DNA from: Bacteroidota bacterium
GTDB taxonomy: Bacteria > Bacteroidota > Bacteroidia > Flavobacteriales > Weeksellaceae
Length of the DNA stretch: 17,748 nucleotides
Reading direction: 5' to 3'
Assembly (NCBI GenBank): GCA_023426625.1
Contig: JAFAAJ010000290.1
Span: 1 to 17,748, forward strand
The notes below the pieces were generated by a model. That model did not search any database, was not told the origin of the DNA, and saw only the letters and a list, made by a program, of their open reading frames with translations. Of the stretch, positions 1 to 6,527 are shown piece by piece; position 1 is the stretch's first letter, and every line of letters starts with the position of its first letter. The position numbers were made by a program, and so were the translations under genes.

Positions 1-1
1 A

Positions 2-538
2 GACAGTATGATTTATGCTGATGGAGCGGGTGCAGTGATCCTGGAAGGAAGTCCTGATGATTCGGGGATAAAAGCTCATTTATCTTCTTCTCACACCTAC
101 AAAGAAAAGGATTTTTTATATTTCGGAAAGTCATATAACGGGGACAGTTGCCCCGATACGCGATATATCAAAATGGATGGGCGGAAAATCTACGAGTTTG
201 CTTTGCTGCATGTCCCTGAAGCGATGAAACAATGTCTGGACAGCAGTGGCTATTCTATCAATCAGTTAAATAAAATAATCATTCATCAGGCGAATGAAAA
301 GATGGATGAAGCCATTGTTGAAAGATTTTATCAGTTGTATGGCGAAGCAGTTCCCCAAGATATTATGCCAATGGTAATACAAAAGCTAGGGAACAGCAGT
401 GTGGCCACTATTCCATCTTTGCTTACGATGATCTTAAAAGGTGAACTCAATCAACATGCAATAAAGAAAGGTGATATTGTCTTATTTGCTTCTGTAGGTG
501 CAGGAATGAATATCAATGCGTTTGTTTATCAATTTTAG
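2..538 (+). CDS. 3-oxoacyl-ACP synthase III family protein, C-terminal part (5' end outside window)
   Basis: The reading frame is open to the left edge, so this is the C-terminal ~178 residues of a protein that is usually about 320-350 aa. KAS III enzymes condense an acyl-CoA starter with malonyl-ACP in the cytoplasm. Visible family marks are DGAGA near the left edge (the FabH-type GDGAGA turn), the catalytic His in IIHQAN, and the catalytic Asn in LGNSSVATI. The active-site Cys should lie in the missing N-terminal half. The gene ends with TAG, 21 bp before the ancestral end of the convergent mnmE, so the two were tail-to-tail neighbours before the island inserted. It could be housekeeping FabH or a KAS III of a secondary pathway such as aryl-polyene or dialkylresorcinol pigments; the tail alone does not decide, so I give no symbol. 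Confidence 0.85.
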   Translation, partial: DSMIYADGAGAVILEGSPDDSGIKAHLSSSHTYKEKDFLYFGKSYNGDSCPDTRYIKMDGRKIYEFALLHVPEAMKQCLDSSGYSINQLNKIIIHQANEKMDEAIVERFYQLYGEAVPQDIMPMVIQKLGNSSVATIPSLLTMILKGELNQHAIKKGDIVLFASVGAGMNINAFVYQF

Positions 539-563
539 AAGGTTTTCTTTTAACTTTTTCTAT

Positions 564-577
564 TTTCCGATACAAAA
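564..577 (-). repeat. Attachment site, left copy (ancestral mnmE 3' end)
   Basis: TTTCCGATACAAAA, identical to 8502-8515. Read on the minus strand with the preceding base it encodes F-C-I-G-K, followed by TAG at 562-560. This is the old C-terminus of mnmE, cut off from its gene by the island. Allowing one mismatch, the match extends to 17 bp (561-577). Confidence 0.9.
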
Positions 578-587
578 AGTAATTAGG

Positions 588-600
588 ATTGATAATCAAT
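588..600. repeat. 13-bp palindrome inside the left island end
   Basis: ATTGATAATCAAT is a perfect inverted repeat of 6 bp arms around one base, lying 11 bp inside the left attachment core and before the arm-like repeat. It could be a protein-binding site for recombination factors, but in AT-rich DNA a short palindrome like this may be chance. Confidence 0.35.
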
Positions 601-613
601 TAATTACAAATCA

Positions 614-669
614 GAGGTACAAATAAGATACAAAACTCATCAAAAAGTAACAAAATAACTCAAAATAAA
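614..669. repeat. Arm-like direct repeat, left copy
   Basis: This 56-bp stretch aligns without gaps to 8355-8410, with 41 of 56 bases identical. The shared blocks are GAGGTACAA, AAGATACAAA and ACAAAATAAC in the same order and spacing. Both copies lie just inside the island ends in the same orientation as the cores. The internal GATACAAAA also echoes the core. Likely arm-type binding sites for the integrase or its accessory factors (inference). Confidence 0.6.
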
Positions 670-730
670 GTTGAGATTCTTGAGAATATTTAAAGTAGAT
701 ATTTACAAACATTTCTACAAATGCAAAACT

Positions 731-760
731 AAAAAAAAATACAGCTTTCGACTGTATTTT
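731..760 (-). terminator. Intrinsic terminator after the island lipoprotein gene
   Basis: On the minus strand, a 9-bp stem AAAATACAG/CTGTATTTT (752-760 with 736-744) closes a 7-base loop and runs into a tract of T (731-739). It sits 35 bp after the lipoprotein stop and would end the island's leftward transcription before the left attachment site. Confidence 0.8.
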
Positions 761-794
761 AATGTTATCATAAAGTAGTTAACTTAAAAAATAA

Positions 795-1448
795 TTAGTT
801 TGAAAAATGATTAATTACTTTATAGTCTATATCCGTATTTGTTGCTTTAATAACCTCTAATCGTAAACCTCTAAAACCAATGATATTACTTTCAGATAAA
901 TCGTATTGAAGTTCTTGCGTAAATGCTGGTCTTGCAAAATCATCCTCAAACTCTCTATAAACGAATTTTATACCATTACCAACCTTTCCATTATAAATAA
1001 ATTCTTGTTTAAAATACTCTTTTCCTTTTACTGGAACAGTCGTTTGTGTAAAGTCAATTTGATTTCTCAATTTTGCAAATACAACGCTTGCTCCTGTAAT
1101 AGAGTAGAATGTTTGTAAACCTGTATTTTTATCAATCGCAATTCCAAATGTAGCTGTTGGAGATTCGTACAAAAAGTATTTTTTTGTGTCAAACTTATTT
1201 ACAAATATTTCTCCTTTTTTTAACTCTCTTAAAACTGTTCCAGGCTTTATAGATTGGTCTTTATTTATTATCAGACCTTTGTATAAAAATCCTACCTCTT
1301 TAGTAACAAGACTGATTCCAACTTCTTTATTTGCTACGGTTTCGGTTTCAGGATAAACTTTATTTAAAGACGTACTATTTACAGCGTTTACAAATGTACT
1401 GCAAGAAGTAAGAAAGAATGACAAGAATAAAAGGTATAAAAATTTCAT
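795..1448 (-). CDS. Predicted lipoprotein, island cargo, function unknown
   Basis: The 217-aa product opens with a lipoprotein signal: two basic-side residues, a hydrophobic run and the lipobox LTSC, so the mature protein should be lipid-anchored at about Cys16. An ATG eight codons further upstream (1472) exists, but a TACTTTTG promoter box lies between the two, so the start at 1448 is the reasonable one. The rest is a soluble, beta-rich-looking domain with no motif I recognise. The gene is the last in the island, has its own promoter and terminator, and so occupies a typical cargo position. A surface lipoprotein carried by a satellite could alter phage entry or the envelope, but nothing in the sequence shows this. 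High AT content matches the island. Confidence 0.75.
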   Translation of the reverse strand: MKFLYLLFLSFFLTSCSTFVNAVNSTSLNKVYPETETVANKEVGISLVTKEVGFLYKGLIINKDQSIKPGTVLRELKKGEIFVNKFDTKKYFLYESPTATFGIAIDKNTGLQTFYSITGASVVFAKLRNQIDFTQTTVPVKGKEYFKQEFIYNGKVGNGIKFVYREFEDDFARPAFTQELQYDLSESNIIGFRGLRLEVIKATNTDIDYKVINHFSN

Positions 1449-1461
1449 AAGTTTTTTTTTG

Positions 1462-1469
1462 CAAAAGTA
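1462..1469 (-). promoter_or_regulatory. -7 box of the lipoprotein promoter
   Basis: TACTTTTG on the minus strand fits the Bacteroidota -7 consensus TAnnTTTG and ends 13 bp before the ATG at 1448. No clear -33 TTG is seen at the usual distance. It implies a leader of only about 8-10 nt and transcription of the cargo gene separate from the replication operon. Confidence 0.55.
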
Positions 1470-1505
1470 CATTTATTTGGTAAAACCTCTTTACGGTAAT
1501 CCGCA

Positions 1506-2183
1506 TTATGGAGTTTTTTGCTCAATCATTTCCAATTTATCTGATAATAATATTGCTTCAATAGTCTTTAATTGTTCAGGTTTCAACGTTTTCAATTTTT
1601 CATCATTAAAAACCATTCCGTTTATCTGAATGTAATTATTATTGTTCTGTATAAAGGTGTTTTGATTATTTTGATTCAATGCTCCTACAACATTAAAATA
1701 TAATTTCGCGGCACTCATATCTCCATTTACTGCAAACTTAAAAACCTTTGCCAATACTTTTGATGTCATGAATTTAAACTGCTCTACAATCTCATTATAC
1801 TGCGGTTGTTTTGCATATTCTTTCAGATGTTTCGTTACGGTCTGCCTACTTAATTCTGATTTTATAGCTATTTCCGAAGCGGTGGGCATCCGTCCGTAAT
1901 CCTGCATTAATCCCGAAATTGTTGATGTAATCGTATTATGATTACTTTCCCAAATAATATTTCTCGTTATTGCAGGTGTAATATTCCAAATTTGATTTAA
2001 AAATTCCGCATTCTCATCACCTTTCAGTTTATTAAACCTTTCTGTAAGCAATTGATAAAATTCTGTTTTTTCATCATCATTAAGAATTTCCAAATCTTCT
2101 TTGTTAATTTCTTTCAACTGAAATATAAAATCTTTTTTTTGCTCAAAACTTGTAAACTTTTGTAAACTTTTTTTTGAAGTCAT
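1506..2183 (-). CDS. HTH protein resembling phage small terminase subunits
   Basis: 225 aa. A charged helical N-terminus (residues 1-65) is followed by a helix-turn-helix at about 98-123 (MPTASEIAIKSELSRQTVTK), then a helical segment containing GDMSAAKLYFNVVG (154-167) and an Asn-rich linker before a C-terminal tail (NYIQINGM, 183-190). The order HTH, then G-D-x-x-A-A-K-L-Y, then a Q/N-rich linker recalls small-terminase-like and phBC6A51-type HTH proteins of phages, which recognise packaging sites. This is family resemblance by eye, not a proven match. It starts 3 bp after the primase-like gene, so it belongs to the replication operon. No large terminase partner is present. Alternatives are a replication initiator or a regulator of the island. 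Confidence 0.6.
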   Translation of the reverse strand: MTSKKSLQKFTSFEQKKDFIFQLKEINKEDLEILNDDEKTEFYQLLTERFNKLKGDENAEFLNQIWNITPAITRNIIWESNHNTITSTISGLMQDYGRMPTASEIAIKSELSRQTVTKHLKEYAKQPQYNEIVEQFKFMTSKVLAKVFKFAVNGDMSAAKLYFNVVGALNQNNQNTFIQNNNNYIQINGMVFNDEKLKTLKPEQLKTIEAILLSDKLEMIEQKTP

Positions 2184-2186
2184 TTT

Positions 2187-3632
2187 TTAATTATTTAATG
2201 TTAAAATATTTTTTAATTGTCGTAATCTTTCGAGATAAGGCAAAAACGTCCTGTTTCCATTATTAGCTTTTATCACATTCAAATTAGATTGAATAAATTT
2301 TGAAACATCTAAAATTGTACTGCAATCATTCAGCTTCATTGGTTCTTTTGGAAAAGTAATATTTGAAAAAAACTGCTCAATTTCTGCGACATCACTGCTC
2401 CACATTTCAGCGTATTTTTTCGGCTCATTCTTTTTAATTCTAAATACAGACTGTTTTGGAACTACTCTTATTATAGGCTCAATCTTATCAACCGTTTCCA
2501 TTTTTTTTGATTCGGTTTGTGGTTGAGCTTTTGGCGGTTCTTTTTCAATTTCTTTTCTGAATAAACGCCAATCCAGCTTAATCAAAATATCTGCAAAATC
2601 GTTTCCCTCATTTCTATCATTCTCATTTGCTAATTTTTCTAATAAGTCAGAAAAAATAAATCGTGTTCCTGTCAATTGCCTTTCAAATTCTTTTGCTTTG
2701 GTTTCCCATTCTTTGAATGTATTGCCGTTTTTTGATAAGTCAGGGAAAACAAAAACGTTCCTACCTCGCAAAAGCTCCATTTTATCAATTGAGAAACTGC
2801 TTTTATTGTAAACTGCCAACCAAATAAGATTTTCCGAACTTTCGGGCAAACCAAAATATAAAGCTCCATAAATGGCTGTTTTGGGGGCTTCTACCAACGC
2901 AATTGGATTTATTGGGTATTTATTTAAAAGATGTTCCCCAAACAAACAAGAAACTTTTTTATCCTGCTTTGTGTAGGCTTCCAACCATTCAGGCAAATGC
3001 GTATTGTTTCGGTTGTAATGCTTTTCAATAATTGAGTGCAAAAAGTCCGTGCCTTTGGTGTGGTTAGCTTCATCAAATTGTTTTACCTGAATGGCTCTTA
3101 CATTATTTTGAATATCAATAAACGGAAAAGTATTTGCTCCAGCTCTGTAACCATTTGCAACCGTTCCCAATCGGTACAATTCAATTACCTTTGTAACCTC
3201 ATCAATTTCAAAAGGAAAAGCAATATTCTGAATTAAATTTTGCACAAAAATATTTTGCTCATAATTCGACAATGTTTTTTTGAATGTTTCAAAATCAAAA
3301 TAAATCGGTTTCGGCTTTTTTGCTCCTACTTTTTGTAATGATTTTTTATTGTTCTGTAATTCCAAACGGTTGCCCCTTTCCTGCTCCCAAATAGCTTTTG
3401 CGTAACCCTCCAAATATGGGTTATTATATTCCTGTTGTGGGCAATTAGCTTCACGGTCGCAACGTCCGTACTGTTCAGGTAAATAATCGCCTGTTTCAAT
3501 ATCCACAAAGCGAACAAAGCGTTTTTTGCCACAATTCGGACAAAGGTATTTTTTACTGCTTTTATCTAATTGGTAGCGGTGTTCTGTTTGCATCATCTTA
3601 TATTTTGCGTTCATGATGTTCACGGTGTTCAT
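2187..3632 (-). CDS. Primase-like protein with zinc ribbon and Toprim-like region
   Basis: 481 aa. The N-terminus carries a zinc-ribbon with Cys31, Cys34 (CPNC), Cys58 and Cys64. The central region has a Toprim-like pattern: Glu248 in ALVEAPK and Asp298 in VFPDLSKNG, followed by NDFADILIK (344-352). Zinc ribbon plus Toprim is the layout of bacterial and plasmid primases that lay RNA primers at origins; proteins of this type (the DUF6371-like group) are common in Bacteroidota mobile elements. The C-terminal ~110 residues are a charged linker and a small helical region. The gene follows the RepA-like ATPase after 29 bp, and that gap and its first codons hold a dyad repeat array, so the N-terminal residues MNTVNIMN are partly encoded by the repeats. 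A second in-frame Met (residue 7) also lies in the array. Confidence 0.75.
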   Translation of the reverse strand: MNTVNIMNAKYKMMQTEHRYQLDKSSKKYLCPNCGKKRFVRFVDIETGDYLPEQYGRCDREANCPQQEYNNPYLEGYAKAIWEQERGNRLELQNNKKSLQKVGAKKPKPIYFDFETFKKTLSNYEQNIFVQNLIQNIAFPFEIDEVTKVIELYRLGTVANGYRAGANTFPFIDIQNNVRAIQVKQFDEANHTKGTDFLHSIIEKHYNRNNTHLPEWLEAYTKQDKKVSCLFGEHLLNKYPINPIALVEAPKTAIYGALYFGLPESSENLIWLAVYNKSSFSIDKMELLRGRNVFVFPDLSKNGNTFKEWETKAKEFERQLTGTRFIFSDLLEKLANENDRNEGNDFADILIKLDWRLFRKEIEKEPPKAQPQTESKKMETVDKIEPIIRVVPKQSVFRIKKNEPKKYAEMWSSDVAEIEQFFSNITFPKEPMKLNDCSTILDVSKFIQSNLNVIKANNGNRTFLPYLERLRQLKNILTLNN

Positions 3633-3659
3633 ACTGTGAACGGCATGAACACTGTGAAC
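3609..3659. repeat. Dyad array of three GTTCA and three TGAAC, candidate origin/operator
   Basis: GTTCA starts at 3609, 3618 and 3627; TGAAC starts at 3637, 3646 and 3655. Each set has an exact 9-bp period, and all three pairs share the same symmetry centre at base 3634. The array spans the RepA-ATPase/primase gap and the first codons of the primase gene. Such an ordered array is expected of iterons or an operator for an oligomeric protein; as RNA it could fold over the primase start codon. Function is inferred. Confidence 0.8.
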
Positions 3660-3661
3660 AC

Positions 3662-4738
3662 TTATTTAGTTTTTAAATACTTATTTACAGCACCTAAAGA
3701 AATATTCAATTCACTAGAAATTTTCCTTTGAGAATAGCCTTTCTGACTTAATTCTTTAACTTTTTCAATCGTACTTTCTCTGTCTTTTTCTGTAAACTCT
3801 TTCAGGTGTTCCCTTTCAGTTCCAAAACCTAAAAACTCAAATTCAAGAAAATTGGAAGGCTTTTGTATTTGACAAACTGCAACGTTTTCGGTATCATAAA
3901 TAATCTCGGTATTTCGTGCTTTAATCTGCTTTAGATAGCGCAAATGTTTATCGGTGTGACTTTCTCCAATCGCAAAGCAACTATCTACGAAATTGATTAG
4001 CATTTTGCTCCCTTGTAGATCGTTCCTTGTCAATGGTTTTGATAAATCTCTTTTTGGCGTGTGTGCCAATGCTAAAATCGAAAGTCCATATCTGCTTTTT
4101 AAAGCCTTCAAATGTTTCATCAATGGCAAAGCATCTTTTGCCTTTTCTGTTTCATTTTTGAGATAAGTAATATTGTCAATGATGAGTATTTTTGCACCTG
4201 TTTCCGTTATACTTTGCTCTAAAGATTGATTTAAGTAATCTTCAAAACTTTGGTTTTCGGGTATTTCTGCATCAGGATTTATTTCTAATCGTTTGAAATT
4301 TTCATCAAAAGAATAATGCTGTTCTAATAGCTTTTCGGCTTCATTCTTTACACAATATCTTATTTCAAACTGTTTGGCTGAAAGTTCAAAATCAAAGTAT
4401 AAAACAGTCTGTTTCTCTGCTTCCAACTTGAAGCCAGCAATCATTTTTCCTTTGCTGATACTATCCGCAATCTGAACGGCTAAAATTGACTTTCCCAAAT
4501 TGGTATCTGCGAATAATATACATAGTTCGCTATCGTGCCAAAGTTCTCCAAAAAGCATCAAAGGAATAGGACTTCCTTTTGCTTGCTCAATCCATTGGTT
4601 AGCGGTTTTAACTTTAAAAAGTCCTTTGTTTTCCTTTTCTGCTTCGAGGTCTCTTTGCAATTGCTCAACGTGGTTGATTATCGTTTCAGGATTATTGAGG
4701 TCATCAAATACAGGTTTTATTTTTTTCGCTTCCATCAT
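3662..4738 (-). CDS. RepA-like AAA/RecA-fold ATPase with C-terminal HTH
   Basis: 358 aa. Walker A is ADTNLGKS (77-84), with Ala where most P-loops have Gly; Walker B is ILIIDN (184-189); LALAHT (222-227) fits a sensor strand. Arg/Lys-rich LTRNDLQGSKML follows. A separate helix-turn-helix sits at about 325-356 (GYSQRKISSELNISLGAVNKYL). This is the layout of the RSF1010-RepA/DnaB-type hexameric helicases found in Bacteroidota mobile elements, probably loading or unwinding at the island origin. The start codon overlaps the upstream stop by one base (TAATG), and a second ATG follows at once. It is followed by the dyad array and the primase gene. ATPase fold is sure; helicase activity is inference, and a regulator ATPase is possible. 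Confidence 0.8.
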   Translation of the reverse strand: MMEAKKIKPVFDDLNNPETIINHVEQLQRDLEAEKENKGLFKVKTANQWIEQAKGSPIPLMLFGELWHDSELCILFADTNLGKSILAVQIADSISKGKMIAGFKLEAEKQTVLYFDFELSAKQFEIRYCVKNEAEKLLEQHYSFDENFKRLEINPDAEIPENQSFEDYLNQSLEQSITETGAKILIIDNITYLKNETEKAKDALPLMKHLKALKSRYGLSILALAHTPKRDLSKPLTRNDLQGSKMLINFVDSCFAIGESHTDKHLRYLKQIKARNTEIIYDTENVAVCQIQKPSNFLEFEFLGFGTEREHLKEFTEKDRESTIEKVKELSQKGYSQRKISSELNISLGAVNKYLKTK

Positions 4739-5034
4739 TAGAATAAACTTAATTGGTTAGACTTTGGCGAATAATTAGAGTTAGTTGTAAGATACCACGC
4801 TTTGAAGCCCGTTGCTTTGCACTTCTTTTTCTCAACTTCCCAAAGCTTTCCAGCTTTTTCCAAATCTCTTTTATATCTGCAAATATTCTTTTGGGGAACG
4901 CCTGTTGCTTCGGTAATCATCGAAGCCGTTGCAATGTGATTCTGCAAATATTGAAATATGGTTTTCAATTGATTTTGAAAGTGCTTATCTTTACCCTGTT
5001 TTTTATGCAAAGGGTTGTTATCAATGTTCTCCAT
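4738..5034 (-). CDS. Small winged-helix-like protein with C-terminal clamp-binding motif QLSLF
   Basis: 98 aa. The segment from about residue 24 to 85 has the alternation of a winged-helix DNA-binding domain: a helix FQYLQNH, then MITEATGVPQKNICRYKRDLEKAG as recognition helices, and a wing-like GFKAWYLTT. The protein then has a short flexible tail and ends exactly in QLSLF. QL[S/D]LF is the established consensus by which bacterial proteins bind the beta sliding clamp, and C-terminal placement after a linker is where such motifs work. The gene is joined to its neighbours on both sides by one-base TAATG overlaps, between the excisionase-like gene and the RepA-like ATPase gene, so it is very likely co-translated with the replication proteins. 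Function as a DNA-bound clamp recruiter is inference. Confidence 0.7.
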   Translation of the reverse strand: MENIDNNPLHKKQGKDKHFQNQLKTIFQYLQNHIATASMITEATGVPQKNICRYKRDLEKAGKLWEVEKKKCKATGFKAWYLTTNSNYSPKSNQLSLF

Positions 5035-5384
5035 TATTTCAACCCTTTTTTATTAGACAAATATGCATCTGCTTCCGCTTCTATTTCTGCTGAAGATTTT
5101 CTCTTACCTGCTTTAATGTAACTGAGTAAATCAGATTTAAAGAAATAAAGTTTTTTACCTCTTTTATGAAAAGGAATTTCACGCTTTGAAACCTTACTAT
5201 ACAAAGTAGGTTTTACAATTCCTAAAATTTTTGCAGCTTCATCAATGTAAATAGGAATTTCTTGCTGTGGTTGGATGGGTTGTTGCTCGCTCTTTTTTAA
5301 TAGCAATGCTTTTAGTTCGCTAACTTCTTTAGTTAGCATTGTTACCGCTTCGGGTAACTTGTCAAATGTTAATACTTTTTCCAT
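5034..5384 (-). CDS. Excisionase-like helix-turn-helix protein
   Basis: 116 aa. The N-terminus (about 1-40) is a helical, possibly coiled-coil segment. Residues about 44-92 form an excisionase/MerR-type HTH_17 domain: IYIDEAAKILGIVKPTLYSKVSKREIPFHKRGKKLYF, here quoted as two parts around the turn, with the wing RGKKLYFFKSDLL. The tail SSAEIEAEADAYL is typical of this group in Bacteroidota elements. Confidence 0.5.
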   Translation of the reverse strand: MEKVLTFDKLPEAVTMLTKEVSELKALLLKKSEQQPIQPQQEIPIYIDEAAKILGIVKPTLYSKVSKREIPFHKRGKKLYFFKSDLLSYIKAGKRKSSAEIEAEADAYLSNKKGLK

Positions 5385-5484
5385 TACAAAAGATTTTAAT
5401 GTTTCTTTTGCAATGTTAGGTGTGGTATTTACGGGTAAAAAGGTGGGATTTATGGCTACGCTGTTTCTTTACTTGTAGTTGGTT

Positions 5485-6525
5485 TTACCTTGTTAATGCC
5501 TTGTATAAATCCTTTTCCGTTTCTTTATTAAAATGATTTAAAACCCTAATAAGTTCAAAATATTTTGTATCGGTTCTTAGTTTATTTTCATTACTCAATT
5601 CCTTATGTATTTCGCCCAATGCTTTTGCAACCTTTGTTTTACAAGTCCTTTTTAGCTGTATTATTGTTGCAGGTAATGTGTAGTCTTTGTATTCAAAAAA
5701 ATTTGTAAGTAAATCAGTAAACAAATTGTAATCCTGTTCAGAAAGAAAGGCGTATTGCCAACCTTGTTTATCAATATTAGTAATGGTTTCATGAATTATT
5801 TTCTTTGTCCTGCTTTCGTTTACGTTAATCGGTTGAAGTGGTAAGTCTTTTACATTTGATAATAAAACCTCATCTTCTTCTTTCCCTTTTCTAATACCTT
5901 CAAACTTTTCTTTGAAATGTTTATCATTTAGAAAAACAACTTGCCATGCTTTATAAAACTTCCCAATTCTTAAACCTTCATCATAACCATTTGTTAGGTT
6001 TGCTTTACCGTCTGAAATAAATTTGCTTGCCTTTTTCCAACTATCATTATTAGTAACAAATTCAAAAATTTTATCAAAAAAATCCTCTTGCTTAGAATAG
6101 CTATTTAATCGTTTTTTTATATCGTCTTCAAAATTTCGGTAACCATCTTCAAAACCTTTACTATAATCCTTAAAATACGGAAACAAATCTATGAAGTCAT
6201 TAATTGCTTCATCATTGTAATAGTATTTATGCTTTTCAGTTAACTTTCTAATTTTAAAAATTATATCTTGATTATAGTGGTAAGCATTACAAATCATTAC
6301 ATTAAAAACCGATTCATGACCGTAATTTGTTTTAGATGGGTTGTAATATAAATAAATACTTTCTGAAATATTATTTGCTTGTAACAATTTTTCATGTTTT
6401 AAGTCCTGATCAATAAAATCCTCAATTACAGAAATATCATTTGCAATTTTAAATTTAAGTCCTGTATCCTTAAACCTTTCTAAGAAACTTAGATCTGAAA
6501 AGTTATAACTGAATTTTTTTTCCAT
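5485..6525 (-). CDS. Unrecognised 346-aa protein encoded directly after the integrase
   Basis: I do not recognise a catalytic motif. The protein is soluble, charged and rich in aromatic residues and Lys/Asn, with no signal peptide or membrane segment. The N-terminal half (1-150) is mostly helical-looking with YYYN and FEDGYRNFEDD stretches; the C-terminal part (about 245-346) has LTNFFEYKDYTLPATI and a Lys/Arg-rich helix RTCKTKVAKALGEIHKEL before the end KDLYKALTR. Similar C-termini are, to my memory, found in proteins beside integrases of Bacteroidota elements. The start is 2 bp after the integrase stop, so the two are surely in one operon. A role in recombination, copy control or defence is possible; none is shown. 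A 100-bp gap separates it from the excisionase-like gene. Confidence 0.7.
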   Translation of the reverse strand: MEKKFSYNFSDLSFLERFKDTGLKFKIANDISVIEDFIDQDLKHEKLLQANNISESIYLYYNPSKTNYGHESVFNVMICNAYHYNQDIIFKIRKLTEKHKYYYNDEAINDFIDLFPYFKDYSKGFEDGYRNFEDDIKKRLNSYSKQEDFFDKIFEFVTNNDSWKKASKFISDGKANLTNGYDEGLRIGKFYKAWQVVFLNDKHFKEKFEGIRKGKEEDEVLLSNVKDLPLQPINVNESRTKKIIHETITNIDKQGWQYAFLSEQDYNLFTDLLTNFFEYKDYTLPATIIQLKRTCKTKVAKALGEIHKELSNENKLRTDTKYFELIRVLNHFNKETEKDLYKALTR

Positions 6526-6527
6526 TT

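Noticed and set aside
1449..1472. Upstream ATG of the island lipoprotein
   Set aside because: It lies upstream of the TACTTTTG promoter box and would bury the signal peptide.
3609..3659. CRISPR-like short repeat array
   Set aside because: Units are 9 bp, inverted about one centre and partly coding, without unique spacers.
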